Source of the DNA: UBA695 sp042691655
Lineage (GTDB): Bacteria > Verrucomicrobiota > Verrucomicrobiia > Chthoniobacterales > Chthoniobacteraceae
Assembly (NCBI GenBank): GCA_042691655.1
Contig: CP170506.1
Coordinates: 4,340,001-4,404,000, forward strand
Reading direction: 5' to 3'
DNA length: 64,000 nt
Made by a program: the position numbers and the translations under genes. A model generated the notes under the pieces. That model worked only from the letters and a program-made list of their open reading frames with translations. It had not been told where the DNA came from and made no database searches. Positions 1 to 9,002 of the stretch are shown piece by piece (position 1 is the stretch's first letter; each line of letters opens with the position of its first letter).

Positions 1-265
1 CGGATTTTACGACCATCACTCACCATCTCTTGCTCCCTTATGCACGGGAAACGATGCCGACGGGATATAATAGTATACGTCTTTTAGCGTAGCTCCAATT
101 AGACGGAGCCCAGAAGCATCAACCTAATTTTACGTACATAAATCGGCATTTTGCCTTGCGTAAAACTTTGTTTCAAATAACACCTGATACGCATTTCATG
201 TAAACCCTACCAATCTGAGCATGTTTTCCATGAGGCGCAAGTAGGCAAAACAACGTTATCGATTC
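1..265 (+). promoter_or_regulatory. Upstream region of the glycine-rich autotransporter
   Basis: Non-coding, AT-richer stretch before the ATG at 266. A perfect TATAAT lies at 66-71 but has no good -35 hexamer at the usual distance. A second weak candidate is TTGCGT near 154-159 followed by an AT-rich segment. No clear Shine-Dalgarno sequence precedes the ATG. No other feature was seen. Promoter assignment is tentative. Confidence 0.3.
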
Positions 266-3200
266 ATGAAAAAAACTATACTTACGGCAGTTGCCGTGAC
301 CTCCCTGTTCCTGGGAACCGGGGTGTCATGGGGTCAGACCGTTACCAGCACTAATGCCGCCGCCGAGAGCGGAGCCAATGGTGGTCACGGGTTTAATGGA
401 CTCAACGGGAATACCACCGGCGGCGCTGGTGGTGGTGGTGGTGGCGCCGGTTCCGGCGGCGGCGGCGGCGGGGTTGCTACCGGCGGCAACGCGGGCGGTA
501 ACGGCTACACCTACAGCGGCGTTGGCGGTACGGGCGGCGCGGCCGGTTCGGGCGGTTCATCCTATGCCACTGCTGGCGGCGGCGGTGGCGGTGGTGGTGG
601 CGGTGGTGCCGACGGCGGACATGCCGGGGTCAGTGGCGACCCTGAAAACATTACGTGGATCTCTGGAAACAACACCATCACGATCACCACGGTCGGCAGT
701 GCTGGCGGCAATGGCGGCATCGGTGGCAATGGCGGCAACGGCGGCGACGGCGCTTCCTATTCCGGCTATGATTACGGTAGCAATGGCGGATCGGGTGGTT
801 CCGGTGGCGGTGGCGGCGGCGGTGGCATTGGAGGTAATGGCGGCAACATCATTTTTTTCGCACCGACGGCAGCCAGCTTAACGGGAGGGATCAACCTCAC
901 TAGCACTGGTGCAGCGGGTGGTAATGGTGGCAATGGCGGCGATGGCGGTTCCGCTGGAGCGGCTGGCGCCGGGTATTACTACTATGGTTCGAATGGATCT
1001 GTCGGCGCTGGCGGCAACGGTGGCAATGGTGGCGCGGGCGGCATTGGCGGCTCGATCACCGGCACCAATCAAGCCACACTTACGGTCCTCGGCATCACGG
1101 CAATCTCCACTGGCGCCAATGGCGGCGACGGCGGCCAAGGCGGGTACGATGGCAACAGTGTCATTTCCGGCTCCGGCGGAGCTGGCGGTAATGGTGGCGC
1201 GGGCGGCGCGATTACGCTGACCAATCTCGGCAAGATCTCGACCTCGGCCGATGAAGCCGTAGGCATCTCCGCCTATAGCAATGGCGGCGACGGTGGCGAT
1301 GGGGGCTACGGCTCTACCGACGGCAAAGGTGGCAACGGCGGCGACGGTGGCGATATCTCCATTGTCAATACTGGCGTTATCCTGACCACGGGTTCCTGGG
1401 CTCACGGCATTGAGGCCATCAGCCTCGGCGGCGCGGCGGGCACGGGCCTCACGAACGGCTCGGTGGGCACGGGCGGCAACATCACGATCTACACCAGCGG
1501 CAACATCAATGTTTCCGGAAGCAGCACCGCAGCCATCTATGCACAAAGCACGGGCGGCTCGGACTCGGCGGGCAAGGGTGACCTGAACGTTACCATCGCG
1601 GGTTACACCTCCGGCGGCACGGGAAACAGCGTCGGCGTTTATTTCGGCGACGGCGCCTCCAGCACCTTGACCATTACCGGTACCGGCGTGCTGACGACCG
1701 CTTCCGGCGTCAAAGGCCTCGCCGTCTATAGCGATCTCAATAACACCGCATCCGATGTTGTATACAACAGCGGAACACTCATCGGCTCGGTAAACCTCGT
1801 CGGGGATGGCGGCACCGCCATTGCCAATACGAACACTGTCTACAATGAAGAGGGCGGCGTTTACTACAGCGGCAGCACGGTCAACCTCGGAGCGGGCAAC
1901 ACGTTCTACAACAGCGGCTTCGTGCTCATCGGTGGTTACGACACCATCCTCAACACCCAGCTCACCGGCAATTACACCCAGGAGTCGACCGGTGTGACGG
2001 GAGTCAAGATTGGCGGGACCAGCCAGGGGATTACCTATGACCACGCCTCGGTCAGTGGCACCGCCTATGTGGACGGCACCCTGCGGACCTACCAGGCCAA
2101 CAAGTACGTTCCGAACCCGATCAACGCCAATGTGCACTGGAATCTGGCGGCAGACTCCTTCACGGTGGTGACCGCCGGTACACTGCAAGTGGCCTCGACC
2201 GCGGTGATCGATGACTACTTCGTCAAGAACTACCTCGTCCGGTTGGACCAGGACCCGCTCGTGACGTCAACCAGTTTGACCCTGGTCACCAAGCAGAGCA
2301 CGTTTGATACGTTGTACCACGGCTACACCGACGGGCTGACCCATAATCAGCGCGCCGTGGCCAAGGCCCTCGACAAAGCCATCGTCGCTTCCGACTGGAA
2401 CGGCGGCACCGACAGCCGCGCGGACAAGCTCATTTACCGCTTGGACGACATCGACAAGGTGGGCTTGCGCACGGCTCTCGACCAGATCGCGCCTGAAGAG
2501 TTGGGTCTCGTCGCCGACGCGGCCCTGGGCGTGGTTCGCTCCCACGAGATCTCGGTGCAATCGCGCTTGACTCAGCTCCGCTTGCCGGAGGAAGTCACGC
2601 CGCTGCCCGTAAGCTCAGGGAAAGACAAAGACGGCAAGAAGGCTGTCGTTGCCCCCGAGGGCGACCTCAACGGCTTCTACGCCTTTGGCAACGTCAACAC
2701 GGCCAAGGTGAAGGATGACAACGATATCCTCGGCGGCAAAGACGATGCCTACGGTGTGACCCTCGGGTACGACCGGCAGGTATCCAGCGACATCCGCCTC
2801 GGCTTGGCTGGCACGTACTTGTACGATGACCTCAAGTTCAACAGCGGCGGGAAGACCAAGATCAACGATTTCTCGGCGTCAGTTTACGCCCAGTGGATCG
2901 CTGACGGGTTCTTCCTTAACGGACTCGCTGGCGGCGGCGCCGGTTCCTACGATATCACGCGCTCCGGCCTAGATCGCGCCAACGTAAACGGCAGCACGGA
3001 CGGCGAGGAAGTCCACGTTCAAATCGCAACGGGATATGATGTGCCGATTCGGCAATTCACCATCACCCCGAATGCCTCCCTGGGTTACACCAACGTCTGG
3101 TTGAACGGCTATACGGAAGATGGCTCGCTGGCTCCCTTGAAGATCAGCGACATCAAGAACACGGCTTCGCTCCGGTCCCGTCTGGGCGCGAGCGTCAACT

Positions 3201-3484
3201 ACCACGGCACGGTGGCAGGCAAGGCAGTGACTCCTGAAATCGGTCTCTACTGGCAGCACGAGTTCCTGGACACCGACCACTCCGTTACGGCCCACCTGGC
3301 CAGCGGAGCCGGTGGAACGTTCACCGTGGACAGCGCCTCCACTGAGCGCGACAGCCTGACGCCCACCGTGGCCGTCAACGTAAAGCTGACGAGCAACGTC
3401 GATGTGCGTCTGGCCGGGGAAGCGGCGCTGCTTAACCGCGCGCCCTCCTTCAACGGCAACGCCGGTGTGAGCATCAGCTGGTAA
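266..3484 (+). CDS. Glycine-rich autotransporter with C-terminal beta-barrel
   Basis: This 1072-residue protein has a clear signal peptide (residues 1-23: lysines, hydrophobic core, SWG end). A passenger of GGNGGNGGDGG-like glycine/asparagine repeats fills about residues 33-365. A beta-helix-like Thr/Ser/Gly-rich segment follows to about 640, then a charged linker. From about 800 to the end there are alternating amphipathic strands ending in an aromatic residue (SISW), as expected for an autotransporter beta-domain in the outer membrane. The passenger is probably a surface adhesin or structural layer; its ligand cannot be read from sequence. It stands alone, with a strong hairpin terminator after it. 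The repeat-rich composition resembles PE-PGRS-like and sphingomonad autotransporters, so acquisition by transfer is possible. The family call is solid, the role is not. Confidence 0.85.
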   Translation: MKKTILTAVAVTSLFLGTGVSWGQTVTSTNAAAESGANGGHGFNGLNGNTTGGAGGGGGGAGSGGGGGGVATGGNAGGNGYTYSGVGGTGGAAGSGGSSYATAGGGGGGGGGGGADGGHAGVSGDPENITWISGNNTITITTVGSAGGNGGIGGNGGNGGDGASYSGYDYGSNGGSGGSGGGGGGGGIGGNGGNIIFFAPTAASLTGGINLTSTGAAGGNGGNGGDGGSAGAAGAGYYYYGSNGSVGAGGNGGNGGAGGIGGSITGTNQATLTVLGITAISTGANGGDGGQGGYDGNSVISGSGGAGGNGGAGGAITLTNLGKISTSADEAVGISAYSNGGDGGDGGYGSTDGKGGNGGDGGDISIVNTGVILTTGSWAHGIEAISLGGAAGTGLTNGSVGTGGNITIYTSGNINVSGSSTAAIYAQSTGGSDSAGKGDLNVTIAGYTSGGTGNSVGVYFGDGASSTLTITGTGVLTTASGVKGLAVYSDLNNTASDVVYNSGTLIGSVNLVGDGGTAIANTNTVYNEEGGVYYSGSTVNLGAGNTFYNSGFVLIGGYDTILNTQLTGNYTQESTGVTGVKIGGTSQGITYDHASVSGTAYVDGTLRTYQANKYVPNPINANVHWNLAADSFTVVTAGTLQVASTAVIDDYFVKNYLVRLDQDPLVTSTSLTLVTKQSTFDTLYHGYTDGLTHNQRAVAKALDKAIVASDWNGGTDSRADKLIYRLDDIDKVGLRTALDQIAPEELGLVADAALGVVRSHEISVQSRLTQLRLPEEVTPLPVSSGKDKDGKKAVVAPEGDLNGFYAFGNVNTAKVKDDNDILGGKDDAYGVTLGYDRQVSSDIRLGLAGTYLYDDLKFNSGGKTKINDFSASVYAQWIADGFFLNGLAGGGAGSYDITRSGLDRANVNGSTDGEEVHVQIATGYDVPIRQFTITPNASLGYTNVWLNGYTEDGSLAPLKISDIKNTASLRSRLGASVNYHGTVAGKAVTPEIGLYWQHEFLDTDHSVTAHLASGAGGTFTVDSASTERDSLTPTVAVNVKLTSNVDVRLAGEAALLNRAPSFNGNAGVSISW
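362..1360 (+). repeat. Degenerate GGN/GGD-coding repeat tract
   Basis: Tandem short codon repeats (ggc ggc aat, ggt ggc, ggc gac) encode poly-glycine blocks broken by Tyr-rich islands (YYYYGSNG type). The tract supports long spurious ORFs in the other frames. It is likely prone to slippage and length variation between strains. Confidence 0.7.
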
Positions 3485-3510
3485 AAGAAGAAAACACGTT
3501 GTGTTCATTG

Positions 3511-3543
3511 CCCCCTGGCAGCCCATCGGCTGTCAGGGGGTTT
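3511..3543 (+). terminator. Rho-independent terminator after the autotransporter
   Basis: A 13-bp stem (3511-3523 with 3528-3540, one G-T wobble) closes a 4-nt loop CATC and is followed by TTT. It begins 27 bases after the autotransporter stop codon. Strong stem, short U tract. Confidence 0.8.
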
Positions 3544-3638
3544 ATGTGCGAAGAGGGCACCTCTAGGGAGAGCTCAGTAACATTCCCACGGTCTACACCG
3601 CAGAAAAATTCCCCCCTGGCATTTTTTTGTAACTCGGT

Positions 3639-4847
3639 ATGGAAGGCCTGCTTAACCTCCCTCAGCTTACGGTCGAAAAGGTGACCGAAGATAACGGGCA
3701 ATTTATTTTCATTGTCTCCGGCGACACGCCGCCGCCCAAATGCTGCGACGGGCCGTGCCTGGTCAAAAACGGGACCAAGCGCGGGCTATACCTTGATCTT
3801 CCCGTGCAGGGAAAGCGGGTCAGCATTTGGGTTAACCGTCGGCGCTGGTTTTGCAAACGGTGCCAGGGAACGGTTTACCAGGACGTTCCCCACATGGATA
3901 AACACCATGCCATGACCGAGCGGCTCGTCCGGTATATCGAAGCCGCAGGCAGGGAAAAGCCGTTCACCACCATTGCCCGTAAACTTGGGGTCAGCGAGGG
4001 AACGGTCCGGCTGGTCTTCAAAGCTTACGCGACTCGCATCCTGGCGAGTCGGAGCGCGGACGCCCCGCGATGGATCGGGATCGGGCCGGTAACTTATGGC
4101 CACCGGCTTTGGACGGCGGTTACCGATGTGGAAAACAAAACGCTGCTCGATCTTCTGCCTTCGCGCAGCGAGGAAGCCGTCGCCGATTTTCTTCGCGGCC
4201 TCCCGGGCAAAGAGGCCATCGAACGGGTCACGATCAGCATGTGGGAGCCCTACCGCAAGGCGGTAACGGCCGTTCTGCCATGGACGTGCCTGATGGTGGA
4301 CCGTTTTCACATCGCCAAGCAGGCCAACGAGGCGATGGACCGCCTCCGGAGCGAAATGGCCACCCCCGTATCCAAGCATGGCTTGATCCGGAATGACCGC
4401 CGCATGATTCTCCGCACCCCCGAGCGCCTCAATACCGCTCAGCGAATGAAACTCGACACCTGGCTGGGCTGCTACCCCCGGTTAAAAGCCGGTTACTACG
4501 CCAAGGAGCGCTATCGCGCCATCTGGGAGTGCGCAACCCGGGCCGAGGCGGAAGCCCGGTATGCCGAATGGGAGCGGCGGCTTCCCCCGGACCTGGCCCC
4601 GATGTTCCGCAACCTCATTCTCACCACGGAAGCCTGGCGCGAGGAAATCCTAGCCTCTATCGAAAGCGGCTGCCCGGCCCACCTCTATGCGGAGTGCGTC
4701 AGCAGCCTCCAGCGATCGCTTAACCCGCTGGGGCGCGGTTGCAGCTTTGAGGTAGTCCGGGCCAAGTGGCTCTTGAAGTGTCACGCTCCTGGCTCGCCGT
4801 CAATGACTCGCCAAGGGGCCGCCGCCGATTTCCACTTCGTACCATAG
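3639..4847 (+). CDS. ISL3-family transposase, 3' end possibly altered
   Basis: This 402-residue protein matches ISL3 transposases. It has an N-terminal zinc-finger-like part with cysteines (CCDGPC, then CKRC near residues 70-73), a helix-turn-helix (FTTIARKLGVSEGTVRLVFK, about residues 109-128), a DDE catalytic core (SMWEPYRKAV and LMVDRFHIAKQANEAMDRLR are typical) and the late conserved segment LNPLGRGCSFEVVRAKWLL. After AKWLLK the last 26 or so residues (from about 4770) do not look like the family. The coding end runs 48 bases into the 3' end of the convergent glycoside hydrolase gene. No convincing terminal inverted repeats were found at either side, so the element may be truncated or fused at its right end. 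Activity is doubtful. Confidence 0.85.
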   Translation: MEGLLNLPQLTVEKVTEDNGQFIFIVSGDTPPPKCCDGPCLVKNGTKRGLYLDLPVQGKRVSIWVNRRRWFCKRCQGTVYQDVPHMDKHHAMTERLVRYIEAAGREKPFTTIARKLGVSEGTVRLVFKAYATRILASRSADAPRWIGIGPVTYGHRLWTAVTDVENKTLLDLLPSRSEEAVADFLRGLPGKEAIERVTISMWEPYRKAVTAVLPWTCLMVDRFHIAKQANEAMDRLRSEMATPVSKHGLIRNDRRMILRTPERLNTAQRMKLDTWLGCYPRLKAGYYAKERYRAIWECATRAEAEARYAEWERRLPPDLAPMFRNLILTTEAWREEILASIESGCPAHLYAECVSSLQRSLNPLGRGCSFEVVRAKWLLKCHAPGSPSMTRQGAAADFHFVP

Positions 4848-7358
4848 GGTGCGGTGTTCCGGGCCGAGGTTGAGCACCGATCCTGGGCCTTCGGGCTGAA
4901 GGGCGACGGGGGCTCCGCGCTGGCCCCGTTCGTCCAGGGCCCAAGCCTTCATGCGGGCGGGCGGGAGCGGCAGGGTTACGCGGGCGGTGATGCCCTCGGC
5001 CAGTACGGGCGCGTGGCCCCAGTCGCGGCCCACGGTGTCTTTGGTGGCGCTTTTCCAGAGCATCCCGGTGTTTTCAACGGACCCGGCGGCGCAGATGAGC
5101 ACGCGGCCCGGGGAGTGGAAATCCGGGCCGTCGATGGCGGTTAGCGCGAGGGTGGCCCAGCCCTGAAAGGTGACGCCGACTTCGCCGAGCGCGACGGGCT
5201 CGCCTGATCCCTGGCCGACGAGGGCTTTGCCGCGCGGGGCGTCGACGATGGCGTGGGCGTGGGGGGTATCCCAGAGCAACGGGGAGCTTTCCCCGGCGGT
5301 TGGGGAAGAGGGTGCGGTTCCGATTTGGAAGGCCACTCGGAACAGGTCCCGCGAGGGCATTCCGATCATCTTTTCGGCATTCCACCAGGTGCCCCGGCGG
5401 CGGCAATACTCAAGGGCTTGATCCTGGGACATCGCCAGGGTGCGCGTGGTGGCGGCTTTCGGCATATCGCCCCGGACGAACAGGGAGACGGCGGCGGGAA
5501 GGGTGACGAGCTTGGCCGGGTTCTGGTCGATGTCGAAGAAGCTGCCCTGGCGGCGGCTGTCCCAGTCGTCGATGCGGCCTGAGTACTCGAAGGCAAAGAG
5601 GGCGTCCCAGTCCTGGAGACCGCCGAAGGCCATGGCGAGCAGGAAGGCCTCGGCGGCGTGGGGATTGGGGGAAGGGGCGTTGTACTCGGTGCAGATGAAG
5701 GGCTTGCCCTCGACGCGGCGCAGGGCCAGGCCGGGGAGGGTGCCCCCGCCCTCGATGCCCGCCATGGAGAGGGGCTGGACGGTCCAGTTTCCCATATCCC
5801 ACGATTTGCTGGGAAAATTGGGGTGTTGCCAGTAGGCGTGGCTGTCCACGACGTCAAGGGTGGCCTGGATCTGCGGGATGCTGTATTCCGCCGCCGTGCC
5901 CACCAGCAGGCTGTGGGTCTGGATTTCGTCGCGCAGGAAGCGGCGCATTCCCGTCCAGTAGGCCTCCTCGGTTTCCCAGAGGAAGCGCAGCCAGTCGCGC
6001 TGGGCCTCGGCGGTGCGGGAGGCGAAGCTGGATTTGGCGAATAGCGGCAGCGTACCCAGGGTTTCGCCCTCGGCCATGCCAAATTGGCCCCCGGAGCGCA
6101 GGGAGACGTCGGCGAAATCGAGATCGACCCCGGGCTCGCCCAGGTTGCTCAAAACGACGCGGGCATTCGATTCGCCGTCGGTGACTTGGAAAACAAAGCG
6201 GTAATCCTTCCACTCGGGCCCAAGATCGGCCTTCGCGGACCAGAGAAGGTCCCAGGGGGCGTGGGCCTGGCTGACATCAAGGCTCAGCCGCCGGGGGGTG
6301 CCTGCAACGGCCCGGGCGCGGAAAGCAAGGGTGTAGGGTTTGTCGCGCTCCAGGGCGATGAGGGGCTGGGAAAGCTGGAGGTGCCAACCCTGGTCACCGG
6401 TTTTCTCCACATGGAGGCGTAGGCCGCCCTCTCCTTCGGGCAGCTTGGCGATGCTGGCTTTCGCGCCGAAGTGTTCCTCAAGGGTCCACGCCGAGCCGAG
6501 GCCACTTGCGAAATTCCCCTCGCGCAGGAGTTCGCCGCCGGGCGGTTCGTCGGCGATGTTCCAGGCTTTTTTCAGCGCCGCCTGGGAAGGGTAGCGCGCT
6601 TGCAGCCAGCGGCTCCAGGGGGTTTGCAACGCCGCGCGGTACGGCTCCGGCATGGCGTCGAGCGAGCCGCTCCACCATTCGGAAACCAGGCCGTTCTCGT
6701 TGTTGATCTCCACGAACGCGACGGCGGGCTCGTCGGCGTAGGCGGTGTGGGTGTAGGGGTTGACGTGGCGGAGGAGTTGCCGGGCGTAGTCGCGCTGGGC
6801 CTCCAGCATGGGCGGGTAAAAGAGGTCCACGCCTTTGAAAAATGAGGGATGTTTCTCCCAAGCGGGCATGCCGGGGTAGTTTCGGCCAACGTGCAGGTTC
6901 AGGTTGGCGTAGATGCCGTGGGCTTTGAGCCGGGAGATGAAGTAATCGAGGCGGTCCAGACGCTCGGGGTCGAGGGTGCGCCAGTCTGCCTGCAAGATCC
7001 CGGCCGGGGGCTTCTGGGTATCCATGTGGTGGAAGCGGACGCAGCCGATGCCGAATTTCGCCATGCGGGCGGCGACGCCCTCGGCGGCCTCGTGGGTGGG
7101 GAAGTTCGCGCCAAAGGTGGTGTTGACGCCAAAGAAGCGGATGCGCCGGTCGCCCGCGTAGAGGTGGCCGTCAGGGCGCGCTTGGACGAAGCCGTGAGCG
7201 CCCGCCGGTTTCTCCAGGAGGCCGCTCATGTCGGTGACGCCGGGGGTGGCGTCGTCCCACGGGAGGCCGAAGGGGAAACGGGGCTCTTCGGAGGCGGGCA
7301 TCCGGAAGGGCAGGCAGCATAAGAGCCCGACCGCGAGAAAAAGGGGGGACGGTTTCAT
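4800..7358 (-). CDS. Secreted clan GH-A glycoside hydrolase with internal CBM-like domain
   Basis: An 852-residue protein with a signal peptide (about residues 1-23). The N-terminal part is a GH5-like (beta/alpha)8 barrel: FFGVNTTFGANFPTHEAAE, FGIGCVRFHHMD and VEINNENGL, whose Glu221 fits the acid/base. A jelly-roll segment (about 280-420, FRARAVAGTPRRLSLDVSQ type) resembles CBM4/9 modules and is inserted before the barrel resumes. A later ICTEYNAPSP (about residue 560) fits the nucleophile strand. The C-terminal part is beta-rich. It probably hydrolyses a plant or algal polysaccharide in the periplasm or outside the cell; specificity cannot be told. It is separated from the uronate operon by a terminator and converges on the transposase, which overlaps its last codons. 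Exact GH family is uncertain. Confidence 0.8.
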   Translation of the reverse strand: MKPSPLFLAVGLLCCLPFRMPASEEPRFPFGLPWDDATPGVTDMSGLLEKPAGAHGFVQARPDGHLYAGDRRIRFFGVNTTFGANFPTHEAAEGVAARMAKFGIGCVRFHHMDTQKPPAGILQADWRTLDPERLDRLDYFISRLKAHGIYANLNLHVGRNYPGMPAWEKHPSFFKGVDLFYPPMLEAQRDYARQLLRHVNPYTHTAYADEPAVAFVEINNENGLVSEWWSGSLDAMPEPYRAALQTPWSRWLQARYPSQAALKKAWNIADEPPGGELLREGNFASGLGSAWTLEEHFGAKASIAKLPEGEGGLRLHVEKTGDQGWHLQLSQPLIALERDKPYTLAFRARAVAGTPRRLSLDVSQAHAPWDLLWSAKADLGPEWKDYRFVFQVTDGESNARVVLSNLGEPGVDLDFADVSLRSGGQFGMAEGETLGTLPLFAKSSFASRTAEAQRDWLRFLWETEEAYWTGMRRFLRDEIQTHSLLVGTAAEYSIPQIQATLDVVDSHAYWQHPNFPSKSWDMGNWTVQPLSMAGIEGGGTLPGLALRRVEGKPFICTEYNAPSPNPHAAEAFLLAMAFGGLQDWDALFAFEYSGRIDDWDSRRQGSFFDIDQNPAKLVTLPAAVSLFVRGDMPKAATTRTLAMSQDQALEYCRRRGTWWNAEKMIGMPSRDLFRVAFQIGTAPSSPTAGESSPLLWDTPHAHAIVDAPRGKALVGQGSGEPVALGEVGVTFQGWATLALTAIDGPDFHSPGRVLICAAGSVENTGMLWKSATKDTVGRDWGHAPVLAEGITARVTLPLPPARMKAWALDERGQRGAPVALQPEGPGSVLNLGPEHRTLWYEVEIGGGPLASH

Positions 7359-7402
7359 GGGAGTTCCCGGATTGTGCCCTGCCGCCCCGAAAACGCGAAA
7401 TT

Positions 7403-7438
7403 AAAAAGGCCCCCTCTCCTTCAAAAAGGGGGCCTTTT
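7403..7438 (-). terminator. Terminator of the uxaCBA operon (bidirectional form)
   Basis: An 8-bp GC stem GGCCCCCT (7408-7415) pairs with AGGGGGCC (7427-7434), flanked by A5 on the left and T4 on the right. On the minus strand the hairpin is followed by a T run, so it ends transcription coming from uxaA. It also separates that operon from the hydrolase gene that starts at 7358. Confidence 0.85.
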
Positions 7439-7496
7439 CTTTTCATCCCGAACCGGTCTCTGCTCCGGCGCGGAACCCCTAAATTTCGCGGTTTGC

Positions 7497-8996
7497 CTAC
7501 AGCGTCACGCCGTCCTTGAAGATGGCGATTTCGCGGAAGCCGTTGAGCTCAGCCTTGGTCTGCTTCTTGCCGCTGGCGACGGCCAGGACGTCCAGGAAGA
7601 GGCGGGCGGCCAGTTCCTCGCGCGTGGTGCCGTGGATCAGCTCCCCGGCGTCAAAGTCGATCCAGTTCTTCTTATGGCGAGCCAGCTCGCTGTTGGTGGC
7701 GATCTTCATGGTGGGAACGCAGCCGCCCAGCGGCGTGCCGCGCCCTGTGGTGAAGAGGATGATGTGCGCGCCGGAAGCAGCCAGGTCGGTGACGGCGACG
7801 ATGTCGTTGCCGGGGCCGTCCAGGAGGTTGAGGCCGGGCAGCTTGAGCGGTTCGGCGTAGTCGAGGACATCGACGACGGGGCCGCAGCCGCCCTTCTGGG
7901 TGCAGCCGAGGGATTTCTCCTCCAAGGTGGTGATGCCGCCGTCCTTGTTGCCGGGCGATGGGTTCTCGTAGACGACCTGGTTGTGCCGCAGGAAGTAATC
8001 CTTGAAGCCGTTGACCATATCGACGGCCTTGTCGTAGACCTCGCGGCTGACGCAGCGGTTCATGAGGAGCGTTTCCGCGCCGAACATTTCGGGGACTTCA
8101 GTAAGGACCGTGGTGCCGCCGCTGGCGACGAGCAGGTCGGAGAAAGCGCCGACGAGCGGGTTGGCGGTGATGCCGGAAAGGCCGTCGGAGCCGCCGCACT
8201 TGAGGCCGACGCGCAGCTTGGAGACAGGCACCGGCTCACGCTGGACTTTGCCCGCGAGGTCGGCGAGCTCGCCCAGGAGCGCCAGGCCGGATTCGATTTC
8301 GTCCTCGACCTGCTGCGAGATGAGGAAGCGGTAGCGGCCGCTCTCGGCGTCGCCCAGGGCTTCCTTAAAGCTCTCCATGGTGTTGTTTTCGCACCCGAGG
8401 CCGATGACCAGCACGCCGCCCGCGTTGGGGTGGTGCGCCATGCCTGCAAGCAGTTTGCGGGTGTTGGCGTGGTCCTCGCCGAGCTGCGAGCAGCCGTAGG
8501 GATGGGTGAAAGCGTAGACGCCCTCGATGGTCCCTAACTCGCCCCGTTGCGCTTTTTCGTTGAAGCGGCGGGCGAGCGCCTCGGCGATGTGGTTGACGCA
8601 GCCGACGGTGGGCAGAATCCAGAGTTCGTTGCGGATGCCGACGTCGCCATTGGGCCGCTTGAAGCCCTCGAACGTGGGGCCCTCGCCCTTGGCCGCGATG
8701 GCGCTGGGCACGGGCTGGTAGGTGTACTCCAGGAGCCCGCCCAGGTTCGTCTTGAGGTTATGCGAATGCACCCAGCCGCCGGGGCAGACGTGCGCGATGG
8801 CATGGCCGATGGGGCTGCCGTATTTGATCACATTTTCGCCCACGGCGATTTCCGAGAGCGCCACCTTGTGCCCGCGGGCGATTTTTTCGGCGAGGGTGAT
8901 CTCGAAGCCGCCCACGGCGAGGGTCTGCCCGGCTGCGAGGTCTTCGAGCGCGACGCCGACGTTGTCGGTCGGATGAATGCGGAGAAGGGGATTCAT
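7497..8996 (-). CDS. uxaA: Altronate dehydratase
   Basis: A 499-residue UxaA-type enzyme that dehydrates D-altronate to 2-keto-3-deoxy-D-gluconate. It shows the SAF-like N-terminal domain with HNLKTNLGG near residue 80, the GCSQLGEDHANT and IGLGCENN motifs, and the C-terminal GGCGPVVDVLDYA and GTPLGGCVPTMK segments whose cysteines fit the iron-dependent catalytic core. The length equals the family norm (E. coli about 495). It is the last gene of uxaC-uxaB-uxaA, starting 6 bases after uxaB stops, and is followed by a strong terminator. Cytoplasmic. Product identity is highly likely. Galactarate dehydratase is a related alternative, but the gene context favours altronate. Confidence 0.95.
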   Translation of the reverse strand: MNPLLRIHPTDNVGVALEDLAAGQTLAVGGFEITLAEKIARGHKVALSEIAVGENVIKYGSPIGHAIAHVCPGGWVHSHNLKTNLGGLLEYTYQPVPSAIAAKGEGPTFEGFKRPNGDVGIRNELWILPTVGCVNHIAEALARRFNEKAQRGELGTIEGVYAFTHPYGCSQLGEDHANTRKLLAGMAHHPNAGGVLVIGLGCENNTMESFKEALGDAESGRYRFLISQQVEDEIESGLALLGELADLAGKVQREPVPVSKLRVGLKCGGSDGLSGITANPLVGAFSDLLVASGGTTVLTEVPEMFGAETLLMNRCVSREVYDKAVDMVNGFKDYFLRHNQVVYENPSPGNKDGGITTLEEKSLGCTQKGGCGPVVDVLDYAEPLKLPGLNLLDGPGNDIVAVTDLAASGAHIILFTTGRGTPLGGCVPTMKIATNSELARHKKNWIDFDAGELIHGTTREELAARLFLDVLAVASGKKQTKAELNGFREIAIFKDGVTL

Positions 8997-9002
8997 GGGC
9001 GG

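Noticed and set aside
362..1360. Regular short repeats, considered as a CRISPR array
   Set aside because: The repeats are in-frame glycine codons inside a coding region, without spacers or constant repeat length.
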